The notes under the pieces are model-generated. The model worked only from the letters and a program-made list of their open reading frames with translations, had not been told where the DNA came from and searched no databases. Positions 48,238 through 63,182 of a stretch of 64,000 nt of DNA are shown piece by piece. Within the stretch, counting starts at the first letter, position 1. Every line of letters starts with the position of its first letter. Both the position numbers and the translations under genes were made by a program. Source of the DNA: Paranoxybacillus vitaminiphilus (GTDB lineage Bacteria; Bacillota; Bacilli; Bacillales; Anoxybacillaceae); NCBI RefSeq assembly GCF_003259935.1, contig NZ_QLMH01000005.1:146848-210847 (forward strand), written 5' to 3'.

Positions 48238-48828
48238 TTACTTCTCGTCTACACGAGTTAACACGCGGTCGATCAATCCATACTCTTTTGCGCGTTCCGC
48301 TGTCATGAAGTTGTCACGATCCGTATCGCGCTCAATGACTTCAATCGGTTGACCTGTGTTCTGTGCTAAAATGCGATTGAGTTTGTCGCGCAAGAAGAGA
48401 ATGCGTTTTGCCGCGATTTCGATGTCTGTTGCTTGACCTTGTGCCCCTCCTAACGGTTGGTGAATCATGATTTCGCTGTTCGGTAAAGCAAAACGTTTTC
48501 CTTTTGCACCTGCAGCAAGAAGGAAGGCACCCATAGAGGCAGCCATACCGATGCAAATGGTTGAGACATCAGGCTTAATAAACTGCATCGTATCATAAAT
48601 GGCCATGCCTGCCGTAATGGAGCCGCCAGGGCTGTTAATATAAAGGGAAATATCTTTCTCAGGATCTTCAGCTGCTAAAAACAATAATTGTGATACGATT
48701 GAGTTTGCGACATGGTCATCAATAGGGCTTCCAAGAATAATGATTCGGTCTTTTAATAGACGGGAATAAATGTCGTATGCGCGCTCACCGCGGCTTGTTT
48801 GTTCAATAACTGTAGGAATTAAGTTCAT
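48238..48828 (-). CDS. clpP: ATP-dependent Clp protease proteolytic subunit
   Basis: Seen: 196 aa from ATG at 48828, AAAGGAGG upstream on the minus strand; an in-frame start at 48903 lies inside the promoter. Catalytic Ser in [11 protein letters not shown], His in IMIHQPLGG, Asp in YGLIDRVL. Known: forms tetradecameric chambers fed by ClpX, ClpC or ClpE. The CtsR operator over its promoter predicts heat and protein-stress induction. Confidence 0.98.
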   Translation of the reverse strand: MNLIPTVIEQTSRGERAYDIYSRLLKDRIIILGSPIDDHVANSIVSQLLFLAAEDPEKDISLYINSPGGSITAGMAIYDTMQFIKPDVSTICIGMAASMGAFLLAAGAKGKRFALPNSEIMIHQPLGGAQGQATDIEIAAKRILFLRDKLNRILAQNTGQPIEVIERDTDRDNFMTAERAKEYGLIDRVLTRVDEK

Positions 48829-48874
48829 CGTTTTTCCTCCTTTAGGTATGTAATAATTATTCCATGTATTTTCT

Positions 48875-48904
48875 ATCATACATAATTGGTCAATTAAGGT
48901 CAAA
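48875..48904 (-). promoter_or_regulatory. clpP promoter with overlapping CtsR operator
   Basis: Minus strand TTGACC, 17 bases, TATGAT. On the plus strand 48888-48904 reads GGTCAATTAAGGTCAAA, one mismatch to the CtsR heptad repeat RGTCAAANANRGTCAAA. It covers the -35 and spacer, as expected for repression. Confidence 0.85.
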
Positions 48905-49055
48905 CAAAAAACTATTAGCTATGCTTATTATTTATTCTCTTTTTTATTCTTCATACCTTCATACATCATAATCATTTTGCTATTTTTTTAAACATATTTT
49001 CTTCTTGCAAACAAACCGTTTATTGAATATAATGAAATATGCAGTTAAACAGAAT

Positions 49056-49127
49056 GCCCTCGTAGTGTAGTGGATAGCACGAGAGATTCCGGTTCTCTTA
49101 GCGTGGGTTCGAATCCTGCCGAGGGCG
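49056..49127 (+). tRNA. tRNA-Arg (anticodon CCG)
   Basis: Acceptor GCCCTCG/CGAGGGC; anticodon loop TTCCGGT closed by AGAGA/TCTCT; T arm with GGTTCGAATCC. CCA is not encoded. It decodes CGG. A tRNA-Arg follows clpP in B. subtilis too. Confidence 0.93.
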
Positions 49128-49644
49128 TACAGAAAAACGATGGTGAGTGCCTGAAGCTGAAAGAAAATGTCCTTTACCCGCAGAAAAGTTTTTTATTTCA
49201 AAGGGGTCACAAGAGAGTTAGAGATTATTCAGCCATAATAAAAAAATCCCTGTGTTTAACACAGGGATTTTTTTATTATAAAAATAAAAGCCCAGTGTGC
49301 CGGCACTGGACAAAACATTGAATATTGTGCGGCACTTGTCCGCTGTAACTAGGATTATACCATAACATTGTGGAATATGTTAATGGTAAATCATTGATTG
49401 ATTTTCTTCTTTCCTTTTGTTGTACGCCTCGTCTAAGTTTGGCAGAAAGCGGACTAATGGTTGGCTAAGGCGGGAATATCAGAACTCGCAGCAGCTCTAC
49501 TTTGCAACTTCTTGTTCACTTCAACATGTTGACGCAAATTTTTCTCGAAATAGCGGACAGAAAAGTTTATATCTTCTTACAATTCATTTCCATACACTGT
49601 TTCGTGTTCTTATTGTACAATAAGCGAGAAGGGGGGATGTTTAT
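49128..49644. other. gap between tRNA-Arg and rpoN
   Basis: About 500 bases. Besides the terminator at 49236 it holds CCAGTGTGCCGGCACTGG (49293-49310), a palindrome with one bulged base, and a related TGCGGCACTTGTCC at 49328-49341. No ORF has a usable start; no clear rpoN promoter is seen. Confidence 0.5.
49236..49280. terminator. bidirectional Rho-independent terminator
   Basis: AAAAAAATCCCTGTG-TTTAA-CACAGGGATTTTTTT; perfect stem with A and T tracts. It probably ends the tRNA transcript. Confidence 0.9.
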
Positions 49645-50949
49645 ATGATGAGAGCCGAATTACTTCAGCAGCAGCAACTGAAGCTCTCGCTCACAAAAGA
49701 ATTAACACAAGCGATTGAATTATTGCAGTACTCAACGTTGGAATTGCGCTCTTTTTTGTATGAGCAATCGCTGGAAAATCCTTTTCTTGAAATAAGAGAC
49801 AATCAACGCACTGAAAAGTACAAACGACTACATAATCACCAAGAAAAGAAAAACATGATTGAAAATATTGGAACATCTTCGGAAACGCTAGCCTCCTATT
49901 TATTAATGCAGCTTAGTATGGCTCAATTGTCCCCCGAACAACGAAGGATTATGAATTATTTGATTCACTCGCTTGATGAGGATGGGTATTTGCGCGCTGA
50001 CGAAGCAGAAATAGCCAACCGTTTAGCTGTAACAGTTGAGGCTGTTCAGCAGGCGATTCGCGTGCTTCAATCGTTAGAGCCGGCAGGAGTTGGCGCCCGC
50101 AGTTTACAAGAATGTCTATATTTACAGCTTGTTCGTTTGCCAAGCCGAAATGAATTAGCTGAACAAATTGTTTTGCACTACTTTTTAATGTTTGCTGAAA
50201 AAGCATGGAAAACGTTGGCGAAACAATTGAATGTTGATATAAAGGAGATTCAGCAAGTCGCCGACTTAATATGCACACTTCAGCCGCGGCCGGGAAGTCC
50301 CTATGCGAAGGCAGAATCGCATTTTATTGCCCCTGATTTAATTGTTGAACGCTGCGACGAAGGCTTTTGCGTTTTATTAAACGACGAAGTCCTTCCACAG
50401 CTCATTTGGAACAGCAGCTACGAAAAGAAAATTAGCCGCGGGCGTGATAAGCAAATTGAACAGTTCATTAAAGAAAAGTATCAGCAATTTGAATGGCTGG
50501 TAAAAAGCTTAGAACAAAGAAAGCAAACGTTAGTAAATGTGATGAATAAGATTGTGGAAAAGCAGGCAGAATGCTTTGAAAAGGGGTTTTCAGCCCTCAA
50601 GCCGTTAACGATGCGGGAGATTGCGGAAGAATTAAACGTTCATGAGTCAACGGTAAGCAGAACTGTTAAAAATAAGTATGTCCAAACCCCATACGGTACG
50701 GTAGAGCTGCGATATTTCTTCAGCAGTGCCATTTCGCTGGCTAATGCAAGTGAAGACGCTTCAGCGGCACAGGCAAAAGCATTGATTAAACAGCTTATTG
50801 AACAGGAAAATAAAAGTGTGCCTCTATCGGATCAAAAGCTTGCTGAGCTGCTTTGCGAAAAATATGGAATCGTCATTTCGAGACGTACCGTTGCAAAATA
50901 TCGGGAGCAGTTAAACATTCCGTCTTCAGCGAAGCGAAAAAGATATTAG
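49645..50949 (+). CDS. rpoN: RNA polymerase sigma-54 factor (SigL)
   Basis: Seen: 434 aa. ATG at 49645 or 49648 after GGGGGGATG. The N-terminal Gln/Leu-rich activator region (LLQQQQLKLSLTKELTQAI) is followed by the core-binding domain, an HTH near 325 (NVHESTVSRTVKNKYV) and the RpoN box SRRTVAKYREQLNIP near 412. Known: directs polymerase to GG/GC promoters that need AAA+ activators. Lies just upstream of the glutaredoxin-like gene and cggR, as in B. subtilis. Confidence 0.96.
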   Translation: MMRAELLQQQQLKLSLTKELTQAIELLQYSTLELRSFLYEQSLENPFLEIRDNQRTEKYKRLHNHQEKKNMIENIGTSSETLASYLLMQLSMAQLSPEQRRIMNYLIHSLDEDGYLRADEAEIANRLAVTVEAVQQAIRVLQSLEPAGVGARSLQECLYLQLVRLPSRNELAEQIVLHYFLMFAEKAWKTLAKQLNVDIKEIQQVADLICTLQPRPGSPYAKAESHFIAPDLIVERCDEGFCVLLNDEVLPQLIWNSSYEKKISRGRDKQIEQFIKEKYQQFEWLVKSLEQRKQTLVNVMNKIVEKQAECFEKGFSALKPLTMREIAEELNVHESTVSRTVKNKYVQTPYGTVELRYFFSSAISLANASEDASAAQAKALIKQLIEQENKSVPLSDQKLAELLCEKYGIVISRRTVAKYREQLNIPSSAKRKRY

Positions 50950-50972
50950 TTTAGTGTTAGGAAGTGGGATGA

Positions 50973-51218
50973 ATGAAAGTTACTCTTTATTCGAAAGTCG
51001 ATTGCGGTTTATGTGAGAAAGCGAAAACCATTTTGCAGGAGTTGCAAAGAGAATTTTCGTTTGAAGTAGAAGAAATCGATATTTATAAAGATGATCGTTT
51101 GCTTGAAAAATATCAATTGATGATTCCGGTTATTGAAATCGATGGTGAAGAAATTGGATATGGAATGATTCATAAAGATGTCACAAGAAAGCGCTTACTC
51201 CATAAGCTAAATGGTTGA
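50973..51218 (+). CDS. glutaredoxin-like (DUF836) thiol protein
   Basis: Seen: 81 aa, thioredoxin fold starting MKVTLYSKVDCGLCEKAKTIL with a CxxC redox pair (CGLC) and the cis-Pro loop MIPVIEIDG. Known: DUF836/glutaredoxin-like genes sit upstream of cggR in Bacillus, function unknown. It lies 23 bases after rpoN and is closed by a terminator before the glycolytic operon. Confidence 0.88.
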   Translation: MKVTLYSKVDCGLCEKAKTILQELQREFSFEVEEIDIYKDDRLLEKYQLMIPVIEIDGEEIGYGMIHKDVTRKRLLHKLNG

Positions 51219-51227
51219 AGATAGCTT

Positions 51228-51272
51228 TCACTCCTGTTAAAATAAAATTGTAAAGCAGGAGTGATTTTTTTT
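51228..51272 (+). terminator. Rho-independent terminator before cggR operon
   Basis: TCACTCCTG pairs with CAGGAGTGA, followed by eight T. Confidence 0.85.
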
Positions 51273-51280
51273 GATTATTG

Positions 51281-51316
51281 CGGGACATAATATGTCATAC
51301 CGGGACATTTTATGTC
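51281..51316 (+). promoter_or_regulatory. CggR operator
   Basis: CGGGAC-N6-TGTC-N4-CGGGAC-N6-TGTC, with every fixed base and spacing of the known CggR operator present. Known: CggR tetramers bind here and fructose-1,6-bisphosphate lifts repression. Confidence 0.92.
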
Positions 51317-51355
51317 CAGTGATTGACCATGAAACAACAAGGGGAAAGGAACTGC

Positions 51356-53423
<2,068 letters not shown>

Positions 53424-53469
53424 GAAAAAAATTGTATTCGTCGCTCAATCAAGTCTATAATATTGAAAT

Positions 53470-53505
53470 GGAAAGGGGAGCGGGGGTTTTCCCCACTCCT
53501 TTTCG
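53470..53505 (+). terminator. hairpin between gapA and pgk
   Basis: GGAAAGGGGAG.GGGG-TTTT-CCCC.CTCCTTTTC. Lacks a strong T tract, so it may stabilise the gapA 3' end or attenuate instead of stopping all transcription. Confidence 0.6.
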
Positions 53506-53547
53506 TATGTAGGGACTACATTTGTCTAAAAAAGGAGGCTTTTTGCC

Positions 53548-54732
53548 ATGAACAAAAAAACCGTCCGCGATATTGATGTCAAAGGGAAACGTGTCTTTTG
53601 CCGCGTCGATTTTAACGTGCCGATGCAAGACGGCAAAGTGACGGATGACACCCGCATTCGTGCAGCTCTTCCAACGATTCAATATTTGTCTGAGCAAGGG
53701 GCAAAAGTGATTTTAGCGAGCCACCTTGGCCGTCCAAAAGGAAAAGTCGTTGAAGAGATGCGTTTGAACGCAGTGGCAGAACGTTTGAGCGAACTTTTAG
53801 GCAAAAACGTTGTTAAAACAGATGAAGCTTACGGTGACGAAGTGAAAAACGCGATTGCACAAATGAATGAAGGCGATGTATTGCTTCTTGAAAACGTGCG
53901 TTTCTATCCGGGCGAAGAGAAAAACGATCCAGAGCTTGCGAAAGCATTTGCTGAGCTGGCAGACATTTATGTCAACGATGCTTTCGGGGCTGCTCATCGC
54001 GCGCACGCTTCAACAGAAGGAATTGCACATTACTTGCCAGCTGTAGCCGGTTTCTTAATGGAAAAAGAAATCGAAGTATTAGGAAAAGCTCTTTCTAACC
54101 CGGAGCGTCCATTTACAGCGATTATTGGCGGCGCGAAAGTAAAAGATAAAATCGGCGTCATTGAAAATTTATTGGATAAAGTCGATAACTTAATCATCGG
54201 CGGCGGCCTTGCTTACACATTTGTAAAAGCTTTAGGCCATGAAATCGGTAAGTCTTTGCTTGAGGAAGACAAAATGGAGCTTGCCAAATCGTTTATGGAG
54301 AAGGCGAAAGCAAAAGGCGTCAACTTCTATATGCCTGTGGACGTTGTTGTAGCGGATGACTTCTCCAACGATGCGAATAAAAAAGTCGTTGGTATTGACT
54401 CCATTCCAAGCGATTGGGAAGCGCTTGATATCGGTCCGAAAACACGTGAACTTTATCGTGACGTGATTTTGAAATCAAAATTAGTGATTTGGAACGGACC
54501 GATGGGAGTATTTGAAATGGACGCCTTTGCTGAGGGAACAAAAGCTGTTGCTCAAGCATTAGCTGATGCGAACGATACATATTCCGTCATCGGCGGTGGC
54601 GATTCAGCAGCTGCGGTTGAGAAATTTGGCCTTGCTGATAAAATGGATCATATTTCAACAGGCGGCGGAGCTTCACTTGAGTTTATGGAAGGAAAGCAGC
54701 TTCCAGGCGTTGTTGCCTTAAATGACAAGTAA
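53548..54732 (+). CDS. pgk: phosphoglycerate kinase
   Basis: Seen: 394 aa, AAAGGAGG upstream. N-terminal signature [13 protein letters not shown], substrate residues [10 protein letters not shown] and [10 protein letters not shown], nucleotide site [13 protein letters not shown]. Known: makes ATP from 1,3-bisphosphoglycerate. Third structural gene of the cggR-eno operon. Confidence 0.98.
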   Translation: MNKKTVRDIDVKGKRVFCRVDFNVPMQDGKVTDDTRIRAALPTIQYLSEQGAKVILASHLGRPKGKVVEEMRLNAVAERLSELLGKNVVKTDEAYGDEVKNAIAQMNEGDVLLLENVRFYPGEEKNDPELAKAFAELADIYVNDAFGAAHRAHASTEGIAHYLPAVAGFLMEKEIEVLGKALSNPERPFTAIIGGAKVKDKIGVIENLLDKVDNLIIGGGLAYTFVKALGHEIGKSLLEEDKMELAKSFMEKAKAKGVNFYMPVDVVVADDFSNDANKKVVGIDSIPSDWEALDIGPKTRELYRDVILKSKLVIWNGPMGVFEMDAFAEGTKAVAQALADANDTYSVIGGGDSAAAVEKFGLADKMDHISTGGGASLEFMEGKQLPGVVALNDK

Positions 54733-54762
54733 TCTCTCCCATTTTGACAAAAGAAGGGATGA

Positions 54763-58420
<3,658 letters not shown>

Positions 58421-58433
58421 TGCTTAAGCAAGG

Positions 58434-58469
58434 GAACCTAACCGAATCATTCGGTTAGGTTCTTTTTAT
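58434..58469 (+). terminator. Rho-independent terminator after eno
   Basis: GAACCTAACCGAA-TCA-TTCGGTTAGGTTC then TTTTTATTT. Confidence 0.95.
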
Positions 58470-58474
58470 TTCAT

Positions 58475-59314
58475 TTGGAGAAAAAATTTGGGGTAACTCC
58501 TCAAATATATGATCACCCAATCACGATGACCAAAGGCGGAGTAACTTACTATTATCATGTCAACGGTCATGGGGATGTTACGGCATTAACGGATGCAAGC
58601 GGAAACGTTGTAGCGGAATATCAATACGATGCATGGGGGAATATTCTTTCCAAAACCGGCGCGATGGCATCAGCCAACCCATACCGTTATGCATGTTATT
58701 ATTACGATGAAGAAACTGGATTATACTATCTCATGGCACGTTATTATGATGCTAATATTGGTCGGTTTATTACAAGGGATACGTTCCATGGGTTTGAGGA
58801 TGATCCGCAGAGTTTGAATCAATATGCTTATGCTAATAATAACCCTGTAGTGAATATAGATCCTGATGGGCAATTTGCCATGCTCATTCCTGCAGCTTAT
58901 GCTGCGGCAGTGGCAGTTTTAGGCACTGCGTTAGTTTATTATGCAATTAAGGCACTTGATGCTGTGGGAGAATTAATTGATCAAAGTTTTGCTAGAGTAA
59001 AAACAAAACCGAACTATAGATCTAAATATGAGTTACATCATATAGTCGCACAAAAGGCCAAAAAAGCACAACCAGCTCGTAATGTATTGAGCAAGGTCGG
59101 TCTCAATGTAAATAATCCTCAAAACTTAATTAGCATTAAAACAGGGCTGCATAGAAGATTGCATACAAATAAATACTATGAAACAATTAATAACATCATG
59201 AATTATGCCTATAATAAAAAGTACAGTTATAAAACAAACAGAAAAAGAGTAATTGCAGCTCTTGATGCAATTAAAGTATGGTTAAAAACAAAGAGTTTCT
59301 TTTCACCGTTCTAA
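58475..59314 (+). CDS. 5'-truncated RHS core with C-terminal AHH-type nuclease toxin tip
   Basis: Seen: open frame of 279 codons from a TTG at 58475 with no ribosome binding site; the next Met is at 58525. Residues ~15-125 are RHS core (YYYHVNGHGDVTALTD, YDAWGNILSKTG, YYDEETGLYYLMARYYDANIGRFITRD in part) ending at the usual core/tip boundary near NNNPVVNIDPDG. A hydrophobic segment AMLIPAAYAAAVAVLGTALVYY follows, then ~85 residues with LHHIVAQ, ARNVLSKVGLNVNNPQNLI and HRRLHTNKYY, matching the AHH/HNH-Endo VII nuclease pattern. Known: RHS tips are contact-dependent toxins. Inferred: orphan, probably silent tip cassette, with immunity gene downstream. Confidence 0.75.
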   Translation: MEKKFGVTPQIYDHPITMTKGGVTYYYHVNGHGDVTALTDASGNVVAEYQYDAWGNILSKTGAMASANPYRYACYYYDEETGLYYLMARYYDANIGRFITRDTFHGFEDDPQSLNQYAYANNNPVVNIDPDGQFAMLIPAAYAAAVAVLGTALVYYAIKALDAVGELIDQSFARVKTKPNYRSKYELHHIVAQKAKKAQPARNVLSKVGLNVNNPQNLISIKTGLHRRLHTNKYYETINNIMNYAYNKKYSYKTNRKRVIAALDAIKVWLKTKSFFSPF

Positions 59315-59556
59315 TGGTGAAACTAGGTTGATTTTTCAGAATGGGCCGATTATAGCCTATTAGCATAACCATGCAAATGAGATTAACGTAGAGCCACTGC
59401 AGGTATGACTATAGAAAAGAAAAACGTCAGTAGACAAAATCCATCATACCCGTTACTCCATGTTAATCTCTATATTCTTAACCATTTAGAAGTTAAAGAT
59501 TATACCTAAATCAAAACTTAAACTATTAGTGTCCTCGGTTAAGGAGGGATCAAAAC
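59315..59556. other. AT-rich gap between toxin tip and immunity candidate
   Basis: About 240 bases with no ORF. It should hold the promoter of the downstream gene, but no clear -35/-10 pair is evident. Confidence 0.4.
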
Positions 59557-60510
59557 ATGTTTCAAATGAATCTAATAAAAAAACTAAAAACTTCTTACCG
59601 TATAAGACTGTCAGGAGATAATAAATTTTTATGTCATAATATGGATAGTAAGACGATTGTTTATGATTTAACGACTTGGGAAAAAATTATTGAATTAAAC
59701 AAACCTAATTATCCAAGTGATATGAGGTTCTCTGAAAACAATAAATATTTATTAATTAAAAGTACTACAGGTACTATATATGTTTATAACACTGCGAGCT
59801 TCCAGTTGGTAAAAAAGATCCAATCGAAAAAATCTTTTAAGTTGGTTGAAGGAGATACTAATTTTACCCAAGATAATTTAATGCTTCTTTCTGTTCTAGA
59901 AACCAATGATGGGCAACAAATTGGAACTATTAACATTCATTCAGGGGAATACACGATACTCACAGAATTTGAAAACGCCATTACACTTATTTACTATAAT
60001 CAATTCCTCAAAAATAGAAATTATCATTTATTTACATTAAGTTATGTAAATAACGAAACGGGTTATAGAGAGAATAAAATTGTTAAAGTTAAGGAACCAA
60101 TTAACAAGCAGTCAATTGAGTTAAAAAGTCACCCGGAAATTTTAATTTGGGACTCTGTCATTTTCGACTCCATTCATGACGTCTACATCTTGGTAAACGG
60201 TTATGAAATAATCTTAGTAGACTCAGACTTTAAAAAGATTTTGAAGAGAGGACACATCATTGACAATGATTCTCCTATGGAACACATTGGATATTTCCGA
60301 TACCTTCATCAATCAAATGATGGTAGGTTTATTGTAGTGACTTATAATGAAAGTGTAATTATCTTGAGATATGAGGATTTAAAAACCATATTAATTGAAA
60401 AAATTCCATATGCTTGTTTTGCTGAATTTAGTAACGATGACCAATATTTACTTGTTGGTACTTGGGAGAACGGGTACGTTTTAGAGAACAACTTACCAGA
60501 ATATTTTTAG
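59557..60510 (+). CDS. beta-propeller (WD40-like) protein, candidate immunity protein
   Basis: Seen: 317 aa, ideal AAGGAGGGA ribosome binding site. Repeating blade-like units such as IRLSGDNKFLCHNMDSKTIVYDL, MRFSENNKYLLIKSTTGTIYVYN and FRYLHQSNDGRFIVVTYNESVIIL (in part) end in DQYLLVGTWENGYVL, typical of WD40/Kelch-like propellers. No signal peptide. It is more AT-rich than the glycolytic genes, suggesting transfer. Placed between an AHH toxin tip and a second RHS core, the position of an immunity gene. Function is inferred from position only; a general propeller scaffold is the alternative. Confidence 0.65.
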   Translation: MFQMNLIKKLKTSYRIRLSGDNKFLCHNMDSKTIVYDLTTWEKIIELNKPNYPSDMRFSENNKYLLIKSTTGTIYVYNTASFQLVKKIQSKKSFKLVEGDTNFTQDNLMLLSVLETNDGQQIGTINIHSGEYTILTEFENAITLIYYNQFLKNRNYHLFTLSYVNNETGYRENKIVKVKEPINKQSIELKSHPEILIWDSVIFDSIHDVYILVNGYEIILVDSDFKKILKRGHIIDNDSPMEHIGYFRYLHQSNDGRFIVVTYNESVIILRYEDLKTILIEKIPYACFAEFSNDDQYLLVGTWENGYVLENNLPEYF

Positions 60511-61441
60511 AATTGGTATCTGTACATGTCCTCTCCCATGGAACGAATACAGTGCTGTCGGGAACCGTACGAAGAAAATCGTAAACAATGGAACGACGAC
60601 GATTACCACAACATACACGTATGACGCCGCCGACCAATTAACAGCCGTCAACGGACAAGCATACACCTACGATGCCAATGGCAATTTAACGAACAACGGC
60701 AATAAGACATTTGTGTACGATGATGACAACCGTCTCATTGAAGTGAAAAATGCGTCTGGTACAACCATCGCGTCCTTTAATTATGATCATCTAGGAAGAC
60801 GCATCAGTAAAACAACATCAAGCGGAACCATCTATTATCAGTATGATGGGGACTCCAATAGAGTCTTGTATGAAACAGATGCAAACAACAACATCGTGGC
60901 GGAGTATACGTGGGACGCATACGGCTACCCAGTCACGATGACCAAAGGCGGAGTAACATATTACTACCATAAAAATGGTCATGGTGATGTAACGGCATTA
61001 ACCGATGAAAATGGAAATGTAGTTGCCCAGTATCAATACGATGCATGGGGGAACATTATTTCAAAAACCGGCACTATGGCATCAGCCAACCCATACCGTT
61101 ATGCAGGATATTATTATGATGAGGAAACTGGGTTATATTATTTGATGAGTAGGTATTATAATTGAGCAGGTATTATAATTCTGAAATCGGCAGATTTATT
61201 AATTCAGATAATCCTTTGGTTATAAAAACATTGACTGATGAGGCTTTAAAGGCACCAGGAGAATACCAAGGTTTACCACTACTATCAAACTTGTTTGTAT
61301 ATGCTGCAAATAACCCTGTGATGTATGTGGATCCAAGTGGATATGCTTGGGGTAACCACTGGTGGAATTCTAGATGGTTTGTAGTTAATGCCATTAACTG
61401 GGGAATAACTGCAATTGTTGGGGGTGGACTTGGAGGATTAT
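60511..61441 (+). pseudogene. RHS repeat protein remnant: 5' truncated, frameshifted, 3' end cut by IS66
   Basis: Seen: YD-repeat coding sequence with no start (AVGNRTKKIV.., TYTYDAADQLTAVNGQAYTYD, FVYDDDNRLIEVKNAS, WDAYGYPVTMTKGG, YDAWGNIISKTG; quoted in parts). It is open to TGA at 61163, where a 17-bp tandem duplication shifts the frame; the second half resumes at MSRYYNSEIGRFINSDNP and reaches NNPVMYVDPSG plus ~35 tip residues. The reading frame then enters the insertion sequence at 61442 and stops at 61464. The stretch 60930-61160 is a diverged copy of 58512-58750. Original toxin tip is lost. Confidence 0.8.
61148..61181 (+). repeat. 17-bp tandem duplication causing frameshift
   Basis: AGTAGGTATTATAATTG and AGCAGGTATTATAATTC lie back to back, differing at two bases. 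Removing one copy restores the RHS reading frame (LMSRYYNSEIG). Confidence 0.9.
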
Positions 61442-63051
61442 GTAACTATTCAGCCACATCATAAAGTGAGCTGAATATTTTTTGTATTTCCTGTCTATGA
61501 TGTGGATATTGATAGACAAGGAGGTGAATCGCATGTTGACGGTACAACAAGCTGTATTTACAGTTGAGAGCTTAATCGGCAAAGTTCAACAACAAAAACA
61601 GCTCATTCATCAACTCGTTCAAGAAAATGAACATTTGCGTCACGAAAACAAACAACTACGCAAAGAAAATGAACAACTGAAGTACCGTGTTCAAGAGCTG
61701 GAAGCACGCACGAAAAAAAACAGCTCCAATAGCCATTTGCCCCCATCTTCTGACCGTTTTCACACCCATTCTTCTCGCAAGCCATCTGGCAACAAGCCAG
61801 GCGGACAAGAAGGACATCAAGGAACGACGCTCCGTCAAGTGGAACATCCACATCATCGTGTCGTCCACCGTGTGCATACGTGTCAAGGATGTGGGGCTTC
61901 TTTGCGTGAAGTCAAACCGTTCAAAGTCGATATCCGTCAAGTGTTTGATCTTCCTCCTGTGACGATCGAGGTGACACAACATGAACGTGAAGTGAAATCG
62001 TGTCCACATTGTCGATGTGTTCAACAAGCCGAATTCCCATCCCACGTCACGAATCATGTGCAATACGGTCCACGGCTCACGGCGCTCGTTGTTTATTTAC
62101 ATCATATCCAATTGATCCCGTACAAGCGTTTAAGTGATACAATCGAAGCGTTATATCAACACTCGATTAGTACGGGAACTCTTGCCAATATGGTGAAACG
62201 AGGACGCGAAGCGCTGGAATCAAATATGGACGTCATCGAAGACGCCTTACTTGAATCCAACATCCTGCATGTCGATGAAACGAGTTTGCGCATCAATGGG
62301 AAACTCGCATGGGTGCATGTCGCCTGTACATCGAAATATACGTACTTGGCTCCTCACGTTTCTCGTGGAAAGAAAGCGACTGATGACATCGGAATTCTTC
62401 CGCGATATCAAGGGACGATGATGCACGATGGATTCGGTACGTATCCAAAATACACGCAAGCCACCCATGCCCTTTGTCACGCCCATCATTTGCGTGAGTT
62501 AAAAGGCTTCATCGAACAAGGGCATACATGGGCATCGCGCATGACGACGTTTCTGTTAGCCGCCAAACAAGCCGTCGAAGCTCATCACGGTGCACTTTCC
62601 GAATAAGAAGCGAAACGATGGGAACGAGTGTATGATCGCATCCTAGAAAGAGCACAACACCGATTGGAAACGACGACGCCTCTTCCGAAAAAAGCACTCG
62701 CTTTTGTTCGACGCCTTCAAAAACGAAAGGAAGAAGCGTTGCGTTTCTTACGTGAAGTACATGTTCCCTTTGACAACAACCAAGCCGAACGCGATCTTCG
62801 CATGGTCAAAGTGAAAGAGAACATCTCGGGTACGTTTCGCGAAGAAACATTCGCCCAGTCTTTTTGTATCACAAGAAGCATCATTTCCACACTGACGAAA
62901 CACGAAAAAAACGTGTGGGATTCGTTATGTCTTCTGTTGACAGGCGAAACGCTCGATCGTGTTCTTTCTACCACTTAGGGCATTTTCTATCACGGAGATG
63001 CCCTATTTGTGTTGCGCTTTTTTACATACTACTATCGGGGTGAATAGTTAC
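61442..63051 (+). mobile_element. IS66-family (ISBst12-like) insertion sequence
   Basis: Seen: imperfect terminal inverted repeats, GTAACTATTCAGCC at the left end and the complement of GTAACTATTCACCCC at the right end, bound a 1610-base element holding one transposase frame. Known: the ISBst12 subgroup of IS66 is about this size and carries a single transposase gene. No 8-bp target duplication is visible (left flank AGGATTAT, right flank TCATTTTC), which suggests a rearrangement after insertion. Confidence 0.75.
61533..62978 (+). pseudogene. IS66-family transposase interrupted by in-frame TAA
   Basis: Seen: from ATG 61533 (AAGGAGGTGA upstream). N-terminal leucine-zipper region (~20-60), NSSNSHLPPSSD linker, zinc-finger CQGCG..CPHC (~115-165), DDE core with D248 in HVDETSLR and D299 in MMHDGFGTY. 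TAA at 62604-62606 ends the frame at codon 358; the same frame then continues to 62978 and contains the catalytic Glu (E419 in QAERDLRM). The premature stop therefore removes the third catalytic residue, and the copy is probably dead unless the stop is read through. Confidence 0.85.
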
Positions 63052-63182
63052 TCATTTTCAACCTAAAGGGGGAAAGCTATCGATTACGGGAAAAGAGGCT
63101 CCAAGAAGAAAAACAGAAGGATCAATGAAAGGTCCTTCTGGGGAATTTTAAACCGGCGATTTTGGGGAAAAAATAATCGGCC

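Noticed and set aside
49070..49321. 83-codon frame starting inside the tRNA
   Set aside because: It overlaps tRNA-Arg and a terminator; chance frame.
49128..49644. Sigma-54 promoter near rpoN (autoregulation)
   Set aside because: GGCAC-containing sequences are present, but none has the TGGCAC-N5-TTGCW spacing.
58475..59314. Full-length RHS/WapA toxin gene
   Set aside because: Only the last core segment and the tip are present, without signal peptide, ribosome binding site or long YD-repeat region.
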